A stretch of DNA of 64,000 bases from Streptomyces olivochromogenes (GCF_001514115.1 NZ_KQ948451.1:1014109-1078108); one strand, 5' to 3'; positions 17,459 to 25,706 are shown, counted from the first letter of the stretch. Numbers and translations: made by a program. Notes: generated from the sequence alone by a model not told the origin.

Positions 17459-17688
17459 CCATGTCCACCAGCCGGAGCCGGTCATGCGGACCCGGCACCA
17501 CGGGCACTTCATCAACGTCGACTCGATCGGCGCCCACCAGGTCTCCCCGACGGCAGAGGATGCGTACTTACCGCAGTGTCGCCATCCCGGCCTCGTCCGT
17601 CGCGGCGGCGATCGCGTTCGCCATGGACCAGCCTGCCGGTGTCGACGTCAGCGAGATCATCGTCCGTCCCACGGCCGGCCGGACGTGA
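17455..17688 (+). pseudogene. SDR oxidoreductase remnant
   Basis: Two separated pieces of a short-chain dehydrogenase sit in different frames. GHFINVDSIGAHQVSPTA (about 17505-17558, the strand and Ser region before the Tyr-x-x-x-Lys) is in one frame. The C-terminal end IPASSVAAAIAFAMDQP, VDVSEIIVRPTAG is in the frame opened by ATG 17455. The nucleotide-binding N-terminus and the YxxxK segment are gone. The surviving C-terminus closely resembles that of the intact SDR at 3808-4542. Non-functional. Confidence 0.8.
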
Positions 17689-18601
17689 GCGGTTCGGTTG
17701 TCCCGTCCCCGCAGAGTGATGGGGACGGGACGGTGTCATCGGCTCGCGCGGGCGTCCGGGCCGCGTTGTGCCGGGGCTCCGGACGGTCGGCCCGGGAACG
17801 GAGTTCCGCGAAGGCAGCCGCGGTGGAAGAGGCGGGCTCGGCCTGGTAGACGACCAGTTGCTGATGCGGAGCGCCGTTGACCGTGAATGCCGAGAACTGG
17901 ATCTCCAGAGCACCGACCTCGGGGTGTGCGAGGTTCTTCGCCTGCTGGGTCTTGCCCTTCACCTCGTGCCGTGCCCACAGCTCGGCGAATTCCGGGCTCT
18001 TCGAGCCGAGCGTGTCGACGACCTCGGTGATTCGCGGGGAATCGGGGTCGTATCCGTAGGCCGCGCGGATTTCTGCGACGCAGGAGTTCGCGGCCCTCTC
18101 CCAGTCCTGGTAGAAGCCGCGCCCGGTCGGGTCGAGGAAGACCATGCGGGCCAGGTTGTCGAACCGCTGGAATCCGCTGTGCAGGGCCGCGGCGAGCGCG
18201 TTGTGCGCCAGGACGTCCAGGGCAGGTCCCAAGACGAAGGCGGGGGTGTCGGGCCAGTTGTCGAGCAGTTGCAGGAGCTGCGGGCTGATCCTGTCGTGAC
18301 CGACGGAAGTGCTACGGCGCTCCTGAGGTGCCCTGGTGAGTCTGCGCAGGTGGTCGAGTGCCTCGTCGTCGAGGTGGAGGGCGGCGGCGACCGCGTCGAT
18401 CACCTGCGGCGACGGGCTGGTCTCGCGGCCTTGTTCCAGGCGCATGTAGTAGTCGGAGCTCACACCCGCGAGCATGGCGACCTCCTCACGGCGCAACCCC
18501 GGTACCCGTCTGCGGCCGTGCTCCGGCAGTCCCACGTCCTGCGGCTTGAGCGCTTCACGCCGCGCCCTGAGGAACTCCCCCAAAGGAGTGCCGTCGCTCA
18601 T
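17657..18601 (-). CDS. XRE-type regulator with MmyB-like ligand-binding domain
   Basis: ATG 18601 gives 314 residues. The N-terminal HTH (residues ~8-75, RRRVPGLRREEVAMLAGVSSDYYMRLEQGR) is the standard actinobacterial XRE form. The MmyB-like PAS-type domain follows (NALAAALHSGF, NLARMVFLDPTGR, LEIQFSAFTVNGAPHQQLVVYQAEP). The conserved part ends near residue 270. The last ~40 residues run through a strong hairpin (17700-17731) and look like read-through beyond the original stop. A decayed paralogue lies directly upstream (18722-19020). Target and ligand unknown; genes of this type often control neighbouring SDRs. Confidence 0.9.
   Translation of the reverse strand: MSDGTPLGEFLRARREALKPQDVGLPEHGRRRVPGLRREEVAMLAGVSSDYYMRLEQGRETSPSPQVIDAVAAALHLDDEALDHLRRLTRAPQERRSTSVGHDRISPQLLQLLDNWPDTPAFVLGPALDVLAHNALAAALHSGFQRFDNLARMVFLDPTGRGFYQDWERAANSCVAEIRAAYGYDPDSPRITEVVDTLGSKSPEFAELWARHEVKGKTQQAKNLAHPEVGALEIQFSAFTVNGAPHQQLVVYQAEPASSTAAAFAELRSRADRPEPRHNAARTPARADDTVPSPSLCGDGTTEPLTSGRPWDGR
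17700..17731. terminator. Hairpin between convergent genes, inside the XRE 3' end
   Basis: GTCCCGTCCCC, 10-base loop, GGGGACGGGAC: a perfect 11-bp stem. It follows the plus-strand SDR remnant by 11 bases and also lies within the last codons of the minus-strand XRE gene. It would work in both directions. Confidence 0.65.
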
Positions 18602-18721
18602 GAACCCCACCTCGTCATGATCCGGGTCATGGCGTCATTCTCCTTCGCGTCCGCCTGGGTGGGGAGTCGTGATCCTGGCCCTGGCACACCCAGGAAACAC
18701 CGGGTCGGCGCGTACGCGGTC

Positions 18722-19020
18722 TCAGTCGGTGCCCATCGTGGTGCCCTGCCCGGGCACGGGGCCGGTGCTCAGCGAGCCGAGCAGGGCGAGGGCGTCGGCG
18801 GACGTGCTGCCCGGTTCGGCCTGGTAGACGATGAGCTGCTGGGTGGGGGCGCTGTTGACGGTGAACGCCTCGTAGTGCAGTTCCAGGTCGCCGACCTGAG
18901 CATAATGGAGACAGTTCACCGACGAGCTCCCGCAAACGCGGGTCCTCAGGGTCGATGCCGGCCGCCCGGCGCAGGGTGGCCACACTCGATTCGGCGGCAC
19001 GGTCCCAGTCACGGTTTCAC
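18722..19020 (-). pseudogene. Remnant of a second MmyB-type XRE regulator
   Basis: Only C-terminal parts survive. DWDRAAESSVATLRRAAGI, DPEDPRLRELVGELS are readable in one frame, then QVGDLELHYEAFTVNSA and PTQQLIVYQAEPGS in another. The HTH and the first half of the ligand domain are absent, and the segment between ELS and QVGDLEL is shortened. It is parallel to the intact XRE gene just downstream, so it looks like a tandem duplicate that decayed. Confidence 0.8.
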
Positions 19021-19117
19021 CGGCGCCTCACCACGGTGGACACATGTTCCGCATGGCCGCCCCCGCGCCGACCAGCGGGCTGCGCATCGCCACCCGGGGC
19101 TGGTCCGACAGACGCCG

Positions 19118-19558
19118 TCAACGGACAGCGGTTCCCAACCCCACGCTGTCCTTCACGACGGTGTCCACACTGTCCATGAGCCGCATGGCCTCCGCCTCCG
19201 TGGCCGTGGGCGGGACCACCAGCAGGTCCCACCGGCCGCGGCCGGGCGCCAGCAGGCAGACGGTGGACGGGGTGCGCTGCTGGGTGTGCGTCCGGCTCAG
19301 GCGTACCACCTGGTCCGCGACGAGCAGCCGCGCCGGGAACGGGGACCATACGGCCCCGTCCACCAGAACGCTGCTGACCTGCCCCCAGGACTGCGGCAGT
19401 CCGGCCAGCAGCCGGGGGAGTTCGGACGTCAGGTCGGGCGAACGGGGCCACCAGGCGCCGTCGATGCGCCGGGGCATGTGGCCCTGTACCGGCTGGGCCA
19501 CCAGGCGCAGGCGCACGGCCGACGATGAGGAGAGCGGGGGCGGCGGCGCGAGTGTCAT
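19118..19558 (-). CDS. DUF5994 family protein
   Basis: 146 residues with the pattern of actinobacterial DUF5994 proteins: R-L-R-L near the start, GAWWPRSPDLTSELPRLL, W at ~58 followed by a VSSVLVDGAVWSP strand, and GRWDLLVVPPTATEAEAMRLM near the end. Cytosolic, no known activity. It starts 34 bases after the desaturase stop on the same strand and is probably its operon partner. Confidence 0.82.
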   Translation of the reverse strand: MTLAPPPPLSSSSAVRLRLVAQPVQGHMPRRIDGAWWPRSPDLTSELPRLLAGLPQSWGQVSSVLVDGAVWSPFPARLLVADQVVRLSRTHTQQRTPSTVCLLAPGRGRWDLLVVPPTATEAEAMRLMDSVDTVVKDSVGLGTAVR

Positions 19559-19591
19559 GAGAACTCCTGGAGGGGACGCGGTCGATCGGGT

Positions 19592-20593
19592 TCACGCACG
19601 GCGGGCGGCGATACGGTCCGGGGTGGGCCAGCGCACGTCTCTGACCCAGCCGAGGCGTTCGAAGAGGCGGATGACGGCGGCGGACGGGTCGAGCTGGCCG
19701 CGGTCGACGCCGTGCCGGGCGCTGGTGGGGTCGGCGTGGTGGAGGTTGTGCCAGCTCTCACCGAAGGAGAGCAGAGCCAGGGGCCACAGGTTGGTGGCGC
19801 GGTCGTGGCGACGGGTGCGGAACGGACGGTCGCCGATCACATGGCAGAGGGAGTTCACGCTCCAGGTGACATGGTGGAGCAGGGCGATGCGGACAAGTCC
19901 CGCCCACAGCAGGGCGGTCAGGGCAGACGTCCAGGTGCCGCCGATCAGCCGGCCCGCGACGAAGGGCAGGGCGACAGTGAGCACACACAGGGCCGGGAAG
20001 GCCCGGGACACGGCCCGGATGTCGCGGTCGGCGACGAGATCGGGAGCGTAACGCGCCGTGGACGTGGGGGCGTTGCGGAACAGCCAGCCGACATGGGCGT
20101 CCACCAGACCCCGCAACTGGCCGCGCACAGAAGTGCCGTAGCGGTACGGAGAGTGCGGATCGCCCGGCCGGTCGGTGAAGGCGTGGTGGCGACGGTGGAT
20201 GGCGACCCAGCCGATCACGTCGCCCTGGAAGCTCATCGACCCGGCCACCGCGAGCGCGATACGCAGCGGCCGTACGGCTCGGTAGCTGTTGTGGGTCAGG
20301 CCCCGGTGGAAGCCGACCGTGACGCCGAGGCCCGTGACCGCGTAGAGCACCACGGCTAGCAGGACATCGACGGGTTGGATCAGGCGCCCCCACAGCAACC
20401 AGCCGGCCAGGCCGAGAGCCAGGAACGGCAGGAAGACGATCAATGCCGTGATCGCCAGGGACAGCCGCTCGCTGCCGGTGCGCTCGGGGGCCGTTCCGTC
20501 TCGCGGGAAGGGTGCCGTCCCGTCGTACTCCGGGGGCGGCAGGGTGCTTTCCGGCGCGGCGGCGGACGGGGAACGGAGGGACTGGAAAGACAT
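19592..20593 (-). CDS. Membrane acyl-CoA desaturase (delta-9 type)
   Basis: 333 residues with the three histidine boxes of fatty-acyl desaturases: HRGLTH (H96-H101), HRRHH (133-137), and HNLHH in ESWHNLHHADP near residue 275. These bind the di-iron centre that inserts a cis double bond into acyl chains. Hydrophobic pairs at about 48-70/75-95 and 185-225 are consistent with four membrane spans. Desaturation adjusts membrane fluidity, in keeping with the nearby SigB-type stress genes. ATG 20593 is used, and the upstream region holds two short tandem arrays. No dedicated ferredoxin gene is adjacent. Confidence 0.95.
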   Translation of the reverse strand: MSFQSLRSPSAAAPESTLPPPEYDGTAPFPRDGTAPERTGSERLSLAITALIVFLPFLALGLAGWLLWGRLIQPVDVLLAVVLYAVTGLGVTVGFHRGLTHNSYRAVRPLRIALAVAGSMSFQGDVIGWVAIHRRHHAFTDRPGDPHSPYRYGTSVRGQLRGLVDAHVGWLFRNAPTSTARYAPDLVADRDIRAVSRAFPALCVLTVALPFVAGRLIGGTWTSALTALLWAGLVRIALLHHVTWSVNSLCHVIGDRPFRTRRHDRATNLWPLALLSFGESWHNLHHADPTSARHGVDRGQLDPSAAVIRLFERLGWVRDVRWPTPDRIAARRA

Positions 20594-20915
20594 GGGCGGT
20601 CCTTGACCTCGGTGACGACAGTGCGGCCGGGGTCTTGGGCTGCGCCTCTTCGACGATGGATGCGAACGGCACAGCTGAAAGCGGATGCGTGTCGCACGGG
20701 CAGTGGATACATGGGGCTTACATGGGGGTTACATGGGGCTTACGTGGGGCTTCGAGTTGCTTCGAGAGGCTTCGAGTGGCTTCGACGAGTCACTCATCAG
20801 AGTTCACGCCCCAGTCATACGCGAGCAGCGCCTACCAGTTCCGCGCCTGGCGGGTGATCGGGGCGGTCGGAGTTGATACCGGGATCCCGCGGTGCGTGTT
20901 CGGCCTTGTGCGACA
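20594..20915. other. Intergenic region upstream of the desaturase
   Basis: 322 bases without a supported gene. It should carry the desaturase promoter (minus strand). Its notable content is the pair of tandem arrays at 20708-20788. Confidence 0.7.
20708..20788. repeat. Two abutting minisatellites (11 bp x 4, then 10 bp x 3.5)
   Basis: TACATGGGGCT-type units begin at 20708, 20719, 20730 and 20741 (third-unit identity complete, others one change). From 20751 a different 10-base unit, TTCGAG[TA][TG]GC, repeats at 20751, 20761 and 20771 with a partial copy at 20781. They lie ~115-195 bases upstream of the desaturase start. Confidence 0.92.
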
Positions 20916-21545
20916 TCAGGTGCCGCCTCCCTTCGCATGACGGCGGGTCGTCAGTGGCCACGGCGCGTGGCCCTGACCGTCAGGGGCCGGCGGGCGGCGG
21001 CGCCGGTCCGCGTCGACCTGTCGTTCGGCGGCAAGCGCCTCGAAGAGGCTTCGGGCTTCGACCATCGCCTCGCGCATTTCCTCGGTGCCGCTCTGGTCGC
21101 GGGCCGCCGCGTGGATGCTGCGGTAGCCCTGAACGAAGTAGGCGTGGTGGACGGAGAGGGCAGCCAGCTGCTCCTCGAACTGCTCGCCGTCCGGGAAACC
21201 ACGATCCCTTGCCAGGCGCGCCAACAGCGCATCCGCCTCGGTGACGGCCTTCTGCGGTGAGTCGACGAACCGCTCCTGGACTGCCTCCCACTGGGCCACG
21301 TAGTGCTGGCGGACCTCGGGCGACAGCGGCTGTTCCTGGAGGGAGCCGTGGCGCCGCACGCGCTCGCCGAGTTCCCGCTCCGCAGCCCGGACATCACCGT
21401 CTTCACGGGCGACGGCACACTCGTACTCGGGCCCGAACCGCCGCTTCAGCCCGCGCCCGCCGCTGCCCCGGGCTCGCCCACGTCCGGTGTAGCGGAGAGC
21501 GACCAGGACAATGACGAGCACAGCGATGACTACGCCGGTGATCAA
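20916..21545 (-). CDS. Single-pass membrane protein, conserved actinobacterial family of unknown function
   Basis: A TTG at 21545, with AAGGAAG upstream and overlapping the preceding stop as TTGA, gives 209 residues. One transmembrane helix at residues 3-19 (TGVVIAVLVIVLVALRY) is followed by GRGLKRRFGPEYECAVAR and ERELGERVRRHGSL. A cytosolic helical domain then contains W-E-A-V-Q-E-R-F-V-D-S-P, a motif set seen in many Streptomyces proteins. The frame is open further upstream, but that would run over the small gene at 21542-21781. Function unknown; a coupled two-gene unit with that small protein is likely. Confidence 0.75.
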   Translation of the reverse strand: MITGVVIAVLVIVLVALRYTGRGRARGSGGRGLKRRFGPEYECAVAREDGDVRAAERELGERVRRHGSLQEQPLSPEVRQHYVAQWEAVQERFVDSPQKAVTEADALLARLARDRGFPDGEQFEEQLAALSVHHAYFVQGYRSIHAAARDQSGTEEMREAMVEARSLFEALAAERQVDADRRRRPPAPDGQGHAPWPLTTRRHAKGGGT

Positions 21546-21781
21546 GACTGTCTTCCTTGGGTTGTCTCGGCTCGCGGGTCGGTGTGCTTCATTGCCGTCA
21601 ATTCCCGTCGGTTCATTGAGCGTCGATGCCTGCCGGGTGGCACCCACGCGACCCGCGGGGTGGGATCGGGCCCCGAACATGAGTTACGTGCTGTGGTGCC
21701 AGTGGCCGCCAGGGCTGCGCCCACGCCGACGAAGCCGACGATCCCGAAGACCGGCGGAAGGAAAGGGATCCAGAGCGGCAT
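21542..21781 (-). CDS. Small hydrophobic protein (79 aa)
   Basis: ATG 21781 has a strong GGAGG ribosome site 7 bases upstream. The N-terminus is one membrane helix (about residues 8-27, LPPVFGIVGFVGVGAALAAT) followed by a basic tail. The stop overlaps the TTG start of the next gene. No family recognised. Confidence 0.65.
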   Translation of the reverse strand: MPLWIPFLPPVFGIVGFVGVGAALAATGTTARNSCSGPDPTPRVAWVPPGRHRRSMNRRELTAMKHTDPRAETTQGRQS

Positions 21782-21902
21782 GGCCGGGCCTCCACACGGT
21801 CACAGGGACAGATCCTGCGTTCCGCGGGGGCCGGGCGAAGCGGAAGGTGGAAGGCCTTGCCCGGAGATATCCGGAGCGATGCAACCCCACACCTGCTGTC
21901 AG

Positions 21903-22109
21903 TCAACGCCTGGCACCTTCCTTTGTCAACGTCATGTCGACACGGGTGAGTTCCGAGTGCTGGGCAGAGGCCGCTGGGGTGGACGGAGCCTCGGCGGGGG
22001 CTTCGACCGGTTCGGCCGACGGCAGGACATGGTCCTCCCACCAGGACAGGCCCATGACGGTGGCGAGCAGGACGAAGGGAGTCGAAGCCGGAACGATCAG
22101 CGCGTACAT
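21903..22109 (-). CDS. Small membrane protein (68 aa)
   Basis: Starts at ATG 22109. One transmembrane segment at residues 3-22 is followed by the conserved-looking SWWEDHVLP and then a Pro/Ala/Glu-rich tail. Similar short proteins with a W-W-E-D-H motif occur in Streptomyces, without known function. Longer frames upstream are not supported. Confidence 0.6.
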   Translation of the reverse strand: MYALIVPASTPFVLLATVMGLSWWEDHVLPSAEPVEAPAEAPSTPAASAQHSELTRVDMTLTKEGARR

Positions 22110-22361
22110 GCGTACCGCCTGCGGTGGGATGCGTGCGACGCGGCGGGCAGTAGATCGTTGCCCGTACGGGAGCACATCGAGGCTGCGCCGGGATCGCGTA
22201 GCGACGGCGCGTGCGGGAGCGGCCCGTTGGTAGCGGGGCAGGTTCCGGCACTGATGCGCGAGGTGCGCCCTCGAAGGGGCGCGAGAGGTGATCGACGCCG
22301 CCGGGGTCATGGGCCGCACCAGGCACGGTAGCCCTCGCCACACTCCCTGAACAGGCGTCAA

Positions 22362-23009
22362 GTGGCCATCCTGTTCCGGTGGAAGGGGCTGACGTGGGGT
22401 GCTGTCCGCAACCTCTGGGCAGGGATACGCTGTTCGAACAGGCCCCGGCCCCCGGCAGTGATGCGTTGTTCCGCCCCGGGAAGGCCCGCCGTGTTCGTCT
22501 CGCTTCTCATTCTCCTCATGGCCCTGTTCGACTTCGGCTTCCTCCGCCGCGAGTGGCGCAACCTCGACGACGTGCTGCCCGACGACGTGTCGGCCGCCGA
22601 CCAGGAGGACGGAAGCGATCTTCAAGCTCTGCGTGGTGAGGCACGCGTCATGCACCAGGTGACCACGCCTCATGAAGATCAGTTGTTGTCGACGGCTGTG
22701 GCCTCGGCACGGGATACGGCTTTGGCGGCCGAAGTCCTTGAACTGCGGTCCGTAAATGAACAGTTGAGGCGGGCGCTGGCGAGCCGTGCGGTGATCGACC
22801 AGGCGCGCGGCATGGTGATGGCCCTGACACCGTGCTCCAGCGCGAGGGCCTGGGATCTGCTGGTGGACGTGTCGCAGCACTGCAACGTCAAACTCAGGGA
22901 CGTGGCCGCGGCCCTGGTCGCCACGTCGAAGGGCGAGGCGCTCCCGGACCAGCTGCAGCGGGAGCTGCGCCGAGCGGTGCGGCGTGCTCATGCCGCAGAC
23001 CTGCGGTGA
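22362..23009 (+). CDS. ANTAR-domain RNA-binding regulator
   Basis: The C-terminal part (about residues 140-200 of the longest form) is an ANTAR domain: ASRAVIDQARGMVMAL, CSSARAWDLLVDVSQHCN, LRDVAAALV. ANTAR proteins bind dual hairpins in mRNA to prevent termination. The longest frame starts at 22362 and includes a hydrophobic stretch (LLILLMALFDFGF). A start at ATG 22650 (GAGG upstream) would give a soluble 119-residue protein, closer to usual ANTAR-only lengths, and I think that is at least as likely. No sensor domain is visible. Confidence 0.75.
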   Translation: MAILFRWKGLTWGAVRNLWAGIRCSNRPRPPAVMRCSAPGRPAVFVSLLILLMALFDFGFLRREWRNLDDVLPDDVSAADQEDGSDLQALRGEARVMHQVTTPHEDQLLSTAVASARDTALAAEVLELRSVNEQLRRALASRAVIDQARGMVMALTPCSSARAWDLLVDVSQHCNVKLRDVAAALVATSKGEALPDQLQRELRRAVRRAHAADLR

Positions 23010-23445
23010 CACCGGACACGCCCGGTGGACGGCACCGGGAGCTGCGGGCTCAACCCTCCGGTGCCTTCGTCCAGGCCGGCCGTCGGACGCCCCTCCTGTG
23101 TAACCCGTCTCGTGGCTCTCAAACACCGGCCTGCCTCTCCCGTGCTCCCGCAGCTGTCGACGGCCAGGTTCCGCACGTGGACCGGGACCTGGATGAGGTA
23201 CGGGCCATCCGTCAGGTTCTCTCGTTCGACCGGGTCCAGGCCGCGCCCTGCATGTTCTCTGCCCGCGCCCCGTAGGTAGCCCTGCGTGGCGGAAACCCTG
23301 TTTGAAAGTGGGCTGTCCGGGGAGCCGTCCGGTGTGCTTCAGACCGGAGGCACGCCCGTGGGAGCAGCTTCGGCTGCTCCCCAGTGCGCTGCGGTCGACC
23401 GGCTCCCACGGTGAGTGATGCCACTGATCAGGGAGGCACGTACCC
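23010..23445. other. Leader/intergenic region before the sigma factor gene
   Basis: 436 bases without a supported gene. The 3' part contains competing inverted repeats (23356-23411), described separately. No convincing promoter match was found by eye; a GTTT near 23300 with GGGGAG 15 bases later is only a weak SigB-like candidate. Confidence 0.6.
23356..23411 (+). promoter_or_regulatory. Possible mutually exclusive hairpins in the sigma-factor leader
   Basis: GGGAGCAGC-TTCG-GCTGCTCCC (23360-23381) is a perfect 9-bp stem on a stable TTCG tetraloop. CCGTGGGAGC (23356-23365) is also exactly complementary to GCTCCCACGG (23402-23411), a 10-bp pairing that would open the first hairpin. The second pairing ends 20 bases before the GGGAGG ribosome site of the sigma gene. 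Confidence 0.5.
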
Positions 23446-24264
23446 ATGACGTACCCACGCACGCGGAGCCCGGGAAGCACCCGTCCCTACAACGACGCGC
23501 CGGACACCGACGCCGCGTTCCGCCGTATCGCCGCCCTGCCGGACGGCCCGGAGAGGTCCGCGCTACGGCAGGAGGTGGTGTGCGCCTGGATGCCGATGGC
23601 CGTACGGCTGGCCCGGCGCTTCCGCCATCGCGGTGAGACCTTCGAAGACCTCAAGCAGGTCGCCCAACTGGGCCTGGTCAAGGCGGTGTCCCGCTTCGAC
23701 CCGAGTCTCGGCACCGCCTTCCAGGGCTTTGCCATACCGACGATCCTCGGCGAGGTGAAGCGGCACTTCCGTGACGAACTCTGGGTCGTGCATGTGCCGC
23801 GGCGCGTACAGGAGCTGCGCGGCCAGGTCCGCTCAGCCGACCATGAGCTGTGCTCTTCGCTGGGCGGAGGTACACCCGCGGTCCACGAGATCGCCGCACA
23901 CACCGGGCTGACCGAGGCAGAGGTACGGCTGGGCCAGGAGGCGCCGGAGCCCTTCACCGCCCGGTCCTTGGACGCCGTGCCCGGCCGCTCCGAGGGCCAC
24001 CCTCTGGCCGACACCCTCGGTGGCATGGAACCCGGCTTCGACCGGGTCGTGGACCGTGAGGCGCTCCGACCCCTGCTGCGGGCGCTGCCCGAACGTGAGC
24101 GGCAGATCCTGTACATGAGGTTCTTCTGCGAGATGACACAGGCCCGCATCGGCCTACAGCTCGGTGTCTCTCAGATGCACGTCTCCCGTCTGATCACCCG
24201 CACCTGTGCACGTCTGCGCGACCAGGTGACGGCCGACACCCACGATCCCAGGGGGGCACCGTGA
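23446..24264 (+). CDS. SigB/SigF-type RNA polymerase sigma factor
   Basis: 272 residues, ATG preceded by GGGAGG. Region 2 is clear (EDLKQVAQLGLVKAVSRFDP ending in FAIPTILGEVKRHFRD), region 3 covers about 115-165, and region 4 carries the DNA-binding HTH (ERERQILYMRFFCEMTQARI, GVSQMHVSRLI). This is the stress/differentiation sigma class of Streptomyces, normally held by anti-sigma kinases, but no anti-sigma or anti-anti-sigma gene is adjacent. Nearby ANTAR, DUF1003 and GAF-ANTAR genes fit a stress-response neighbourhood. The leader may form alternative structures. Confidence 0.95.
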   Translation: MTYPRTRSPGSTRPYNDAPDTDAAFRRIAALPDGPERSALRQEVVCAWMPMAVRLARRFRHRGETFEDLKQVAQLGLVKAVSRFDPSLGTAFQGFAIPTILGEVKRHFRDELWVVHVPRRVQELRGQVRSADHELCSSLGGGTPAVHEIAAHTGLTEAEVRLGQEAPEPFTARSLDAVPGRSEGHPLADTLGGMEPGFDRVVDREALRPLLRALPERERQILYMRFFCEMTQARIGLQLGVSQMHVSRLITRTCARLRDQVTADTHDPRGAP

Positions 24265-24372
24265 CGACGTCACGGCAGCACGGGCGACAATCGGGCTGAC
24301 GGGGCCCTACGAGGCCGCTGTTGCCGTCGGTCGACTCCGAGGGCACTCCTATTCTCCGAGAGGCGCGCCGCG

Positions 24373-24777
24373 ATGAGCGAGCAGGACAACCAGGCCGTAC
24401 ACCATCCCGCGGTGGTCGCGCACCACCAGAGCCGTGCCGGGGACGTCCAACTGCGTATCGCCGATGCCATCACCAAGTTCGCCGGTTCAATGCCGTTCGT
24501 CTATGCCCACGCGGTCGCTTTCGCGTTGTGGATGCTCTTCTTCGAGGCCAACCCCTGGCCCACGTTGACGCTCGTGGTGTCACTGGAGGCGATCTTCCTG
24601 TCGGCGTTCGTCATGATCGGCCAGAACCGGCAGGCTGCCTTCCAGCAGATCAAGGCCGATCACGATTTCATCGAGCAGGAGTTGGAGCTCAAGACCAACA
24701 CCGAGCTGACCCGCGCGATCCATGCCATGACCACGGAACTCCACAGCCGTTTGATCGAGGACCGCGCGGAACAGTAG
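24373..24777 (+). CDS. DUF1003 membrane protein
   Basis: 134 residues. A hydrophilic N-terminus is followed by ADAITKFAGSMPFVYAHAV and two membrane helices (about 44-60 and 66-84, LVVSLEAIFLSAFVMIGQNRQ), then a charged helical tail beginning DHDFIEQELELK. This order is diagnostic for DUF1003. Role unknown; usually found with envelope or ion-stress genes. ATG 24373 is used. Confidence 0.9.
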   Translation: MSEQDNQAVHHPAVVAHHQSRAGDVQLRIADAITKFAGSMPFVYAHAVAFALWMLFFEANPWPTLTLVVSLEAIFLSAFVMIGQNRQAAFQQIKADHDFIEQELELKTNTELTRAIHAMTTELHSRLIEDRAEQ

Positions 24778-24790
24778 CGGGCCCGGGTGG

Positions 24791-25413
24791 TCAGGCACCC
24801 AGACCGGGGAGGGGTTCGGAGTCGTCGATGAAGGCGCGGGCCACGTCGGACAGGCGCCGATTGCGGGAACGGGCATAGCCGCGCAGGGCGGTGAAGGCCT
24901 GTTCCATGTAGATGCCCCGGCGTTCGGCGAGCTTTCCCTTGGCCTGCTCGATCAGGACGCGGCCGTTCAGCGCCGTCTGCAGCTGTTCGTCGAGGACGGT
25001 GCTGCGCCGGCTGGAACGTTCTCCCGGGCTGATCGCCCCCATCCGCAAGGGAGGCGCGAACAACGCACGCGCTCCGGCTTCCACGGCCGCATCGGCGAAC
25101 ACGGCCCAACGGTGCCGCAGTTCACCAGTCAGCGGATCGGGCGTCAGGACGGCCGAGCCGTGCAGGAAGGCGTCCACGCAGGGCCCTTGCCCCAGCGTGA
25201 GCTGAAGCTCCTCCAGCTGTTCACCGATGCCGTCGGTACCGCACAGCGGATGGCTCGCGGCGGTCCCGGGCATCGCGGACAGCCCGGCCCCGCCGACCGG
25301 GAGCGCTGCCAGGCCGCGGTACACACGTCCACCACACCGATCCCGGCACCCCGCCTGGCCGCCTGCTCGGCGACCAGCACCTGGATCCGGGCCGATCGGC
25401 CGTTGGACCTCAC
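24791..25413 (-). pseudogene. GAF-ANTAR regulator, frameshifted and shortened
   Basis: From GTG 25413 the frame reads ARIQVLVAEQAARRGAGIG, VVDVCTAA, the usual start of a GAF-ANTAR sensor. Near 25316 the reading must shift by one base to continue as LAALPVGGAGLSAM, ELQLTLGQGPCVDAF and ELRHRWAVFADAAV; one missing C in a CCC run explains it. The GAF domain then stops early at PPLRMGAISPG and jumps to an ANTAR domain (LNGRVLIEQAKGKLAER, GYARSRNRRLSDVARAF), lacking roughly 40-50 residues. A sequencing error could explain the shift but not the deletion. Confidence 0.78.
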
Positions 25414-25610
25414 CCCGGCCACCGTGTCCAGGCACCGTGCGCAAAGTCCCCCAGCCTCGCGGCAGTTCGTTTCCCGACGGGAAGGACCAGCACCCGCAGC
25501 ACCGTGGCGCTTACCGGCTTCCAGAGCCACCAACGTGGCGCCGAGTGACGCCTGGTGGTCGGTCAGCAGCCGTTTCTGCAACCGGCGGGCCATGTCCTGG
25601 TCCTGCGGGT

Positions 25611-25641
25611 GCGGATGCGGACGCGGACGCGGACGCGGATG
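25611..25641. repeat. GCGGAC/GCGGAT hexamer run
   Basis: Five tandem hexamers (GCGGAT or GCGGAC) lie in the stretch between the GAF-ANTAR remnant and the MerR gene. That 293-base stretch holds no gene I can support. Confidence 0.8.
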
Positions 25642-25706
25642 TGGGCGGACCTGGAAGTCGGAGATCGCGAAGACGCGGCCGAACCAGGCGAGTTGCTCAA
25701 CCCGGT

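Noticed and set aside
20708..20788. Possible CRISPR array
   Set aside because: Units of 10-11 bp are directly adjacent without spacers, and no cas gene is present. These are minisatellites. No other array in the window fits CRISPR either.
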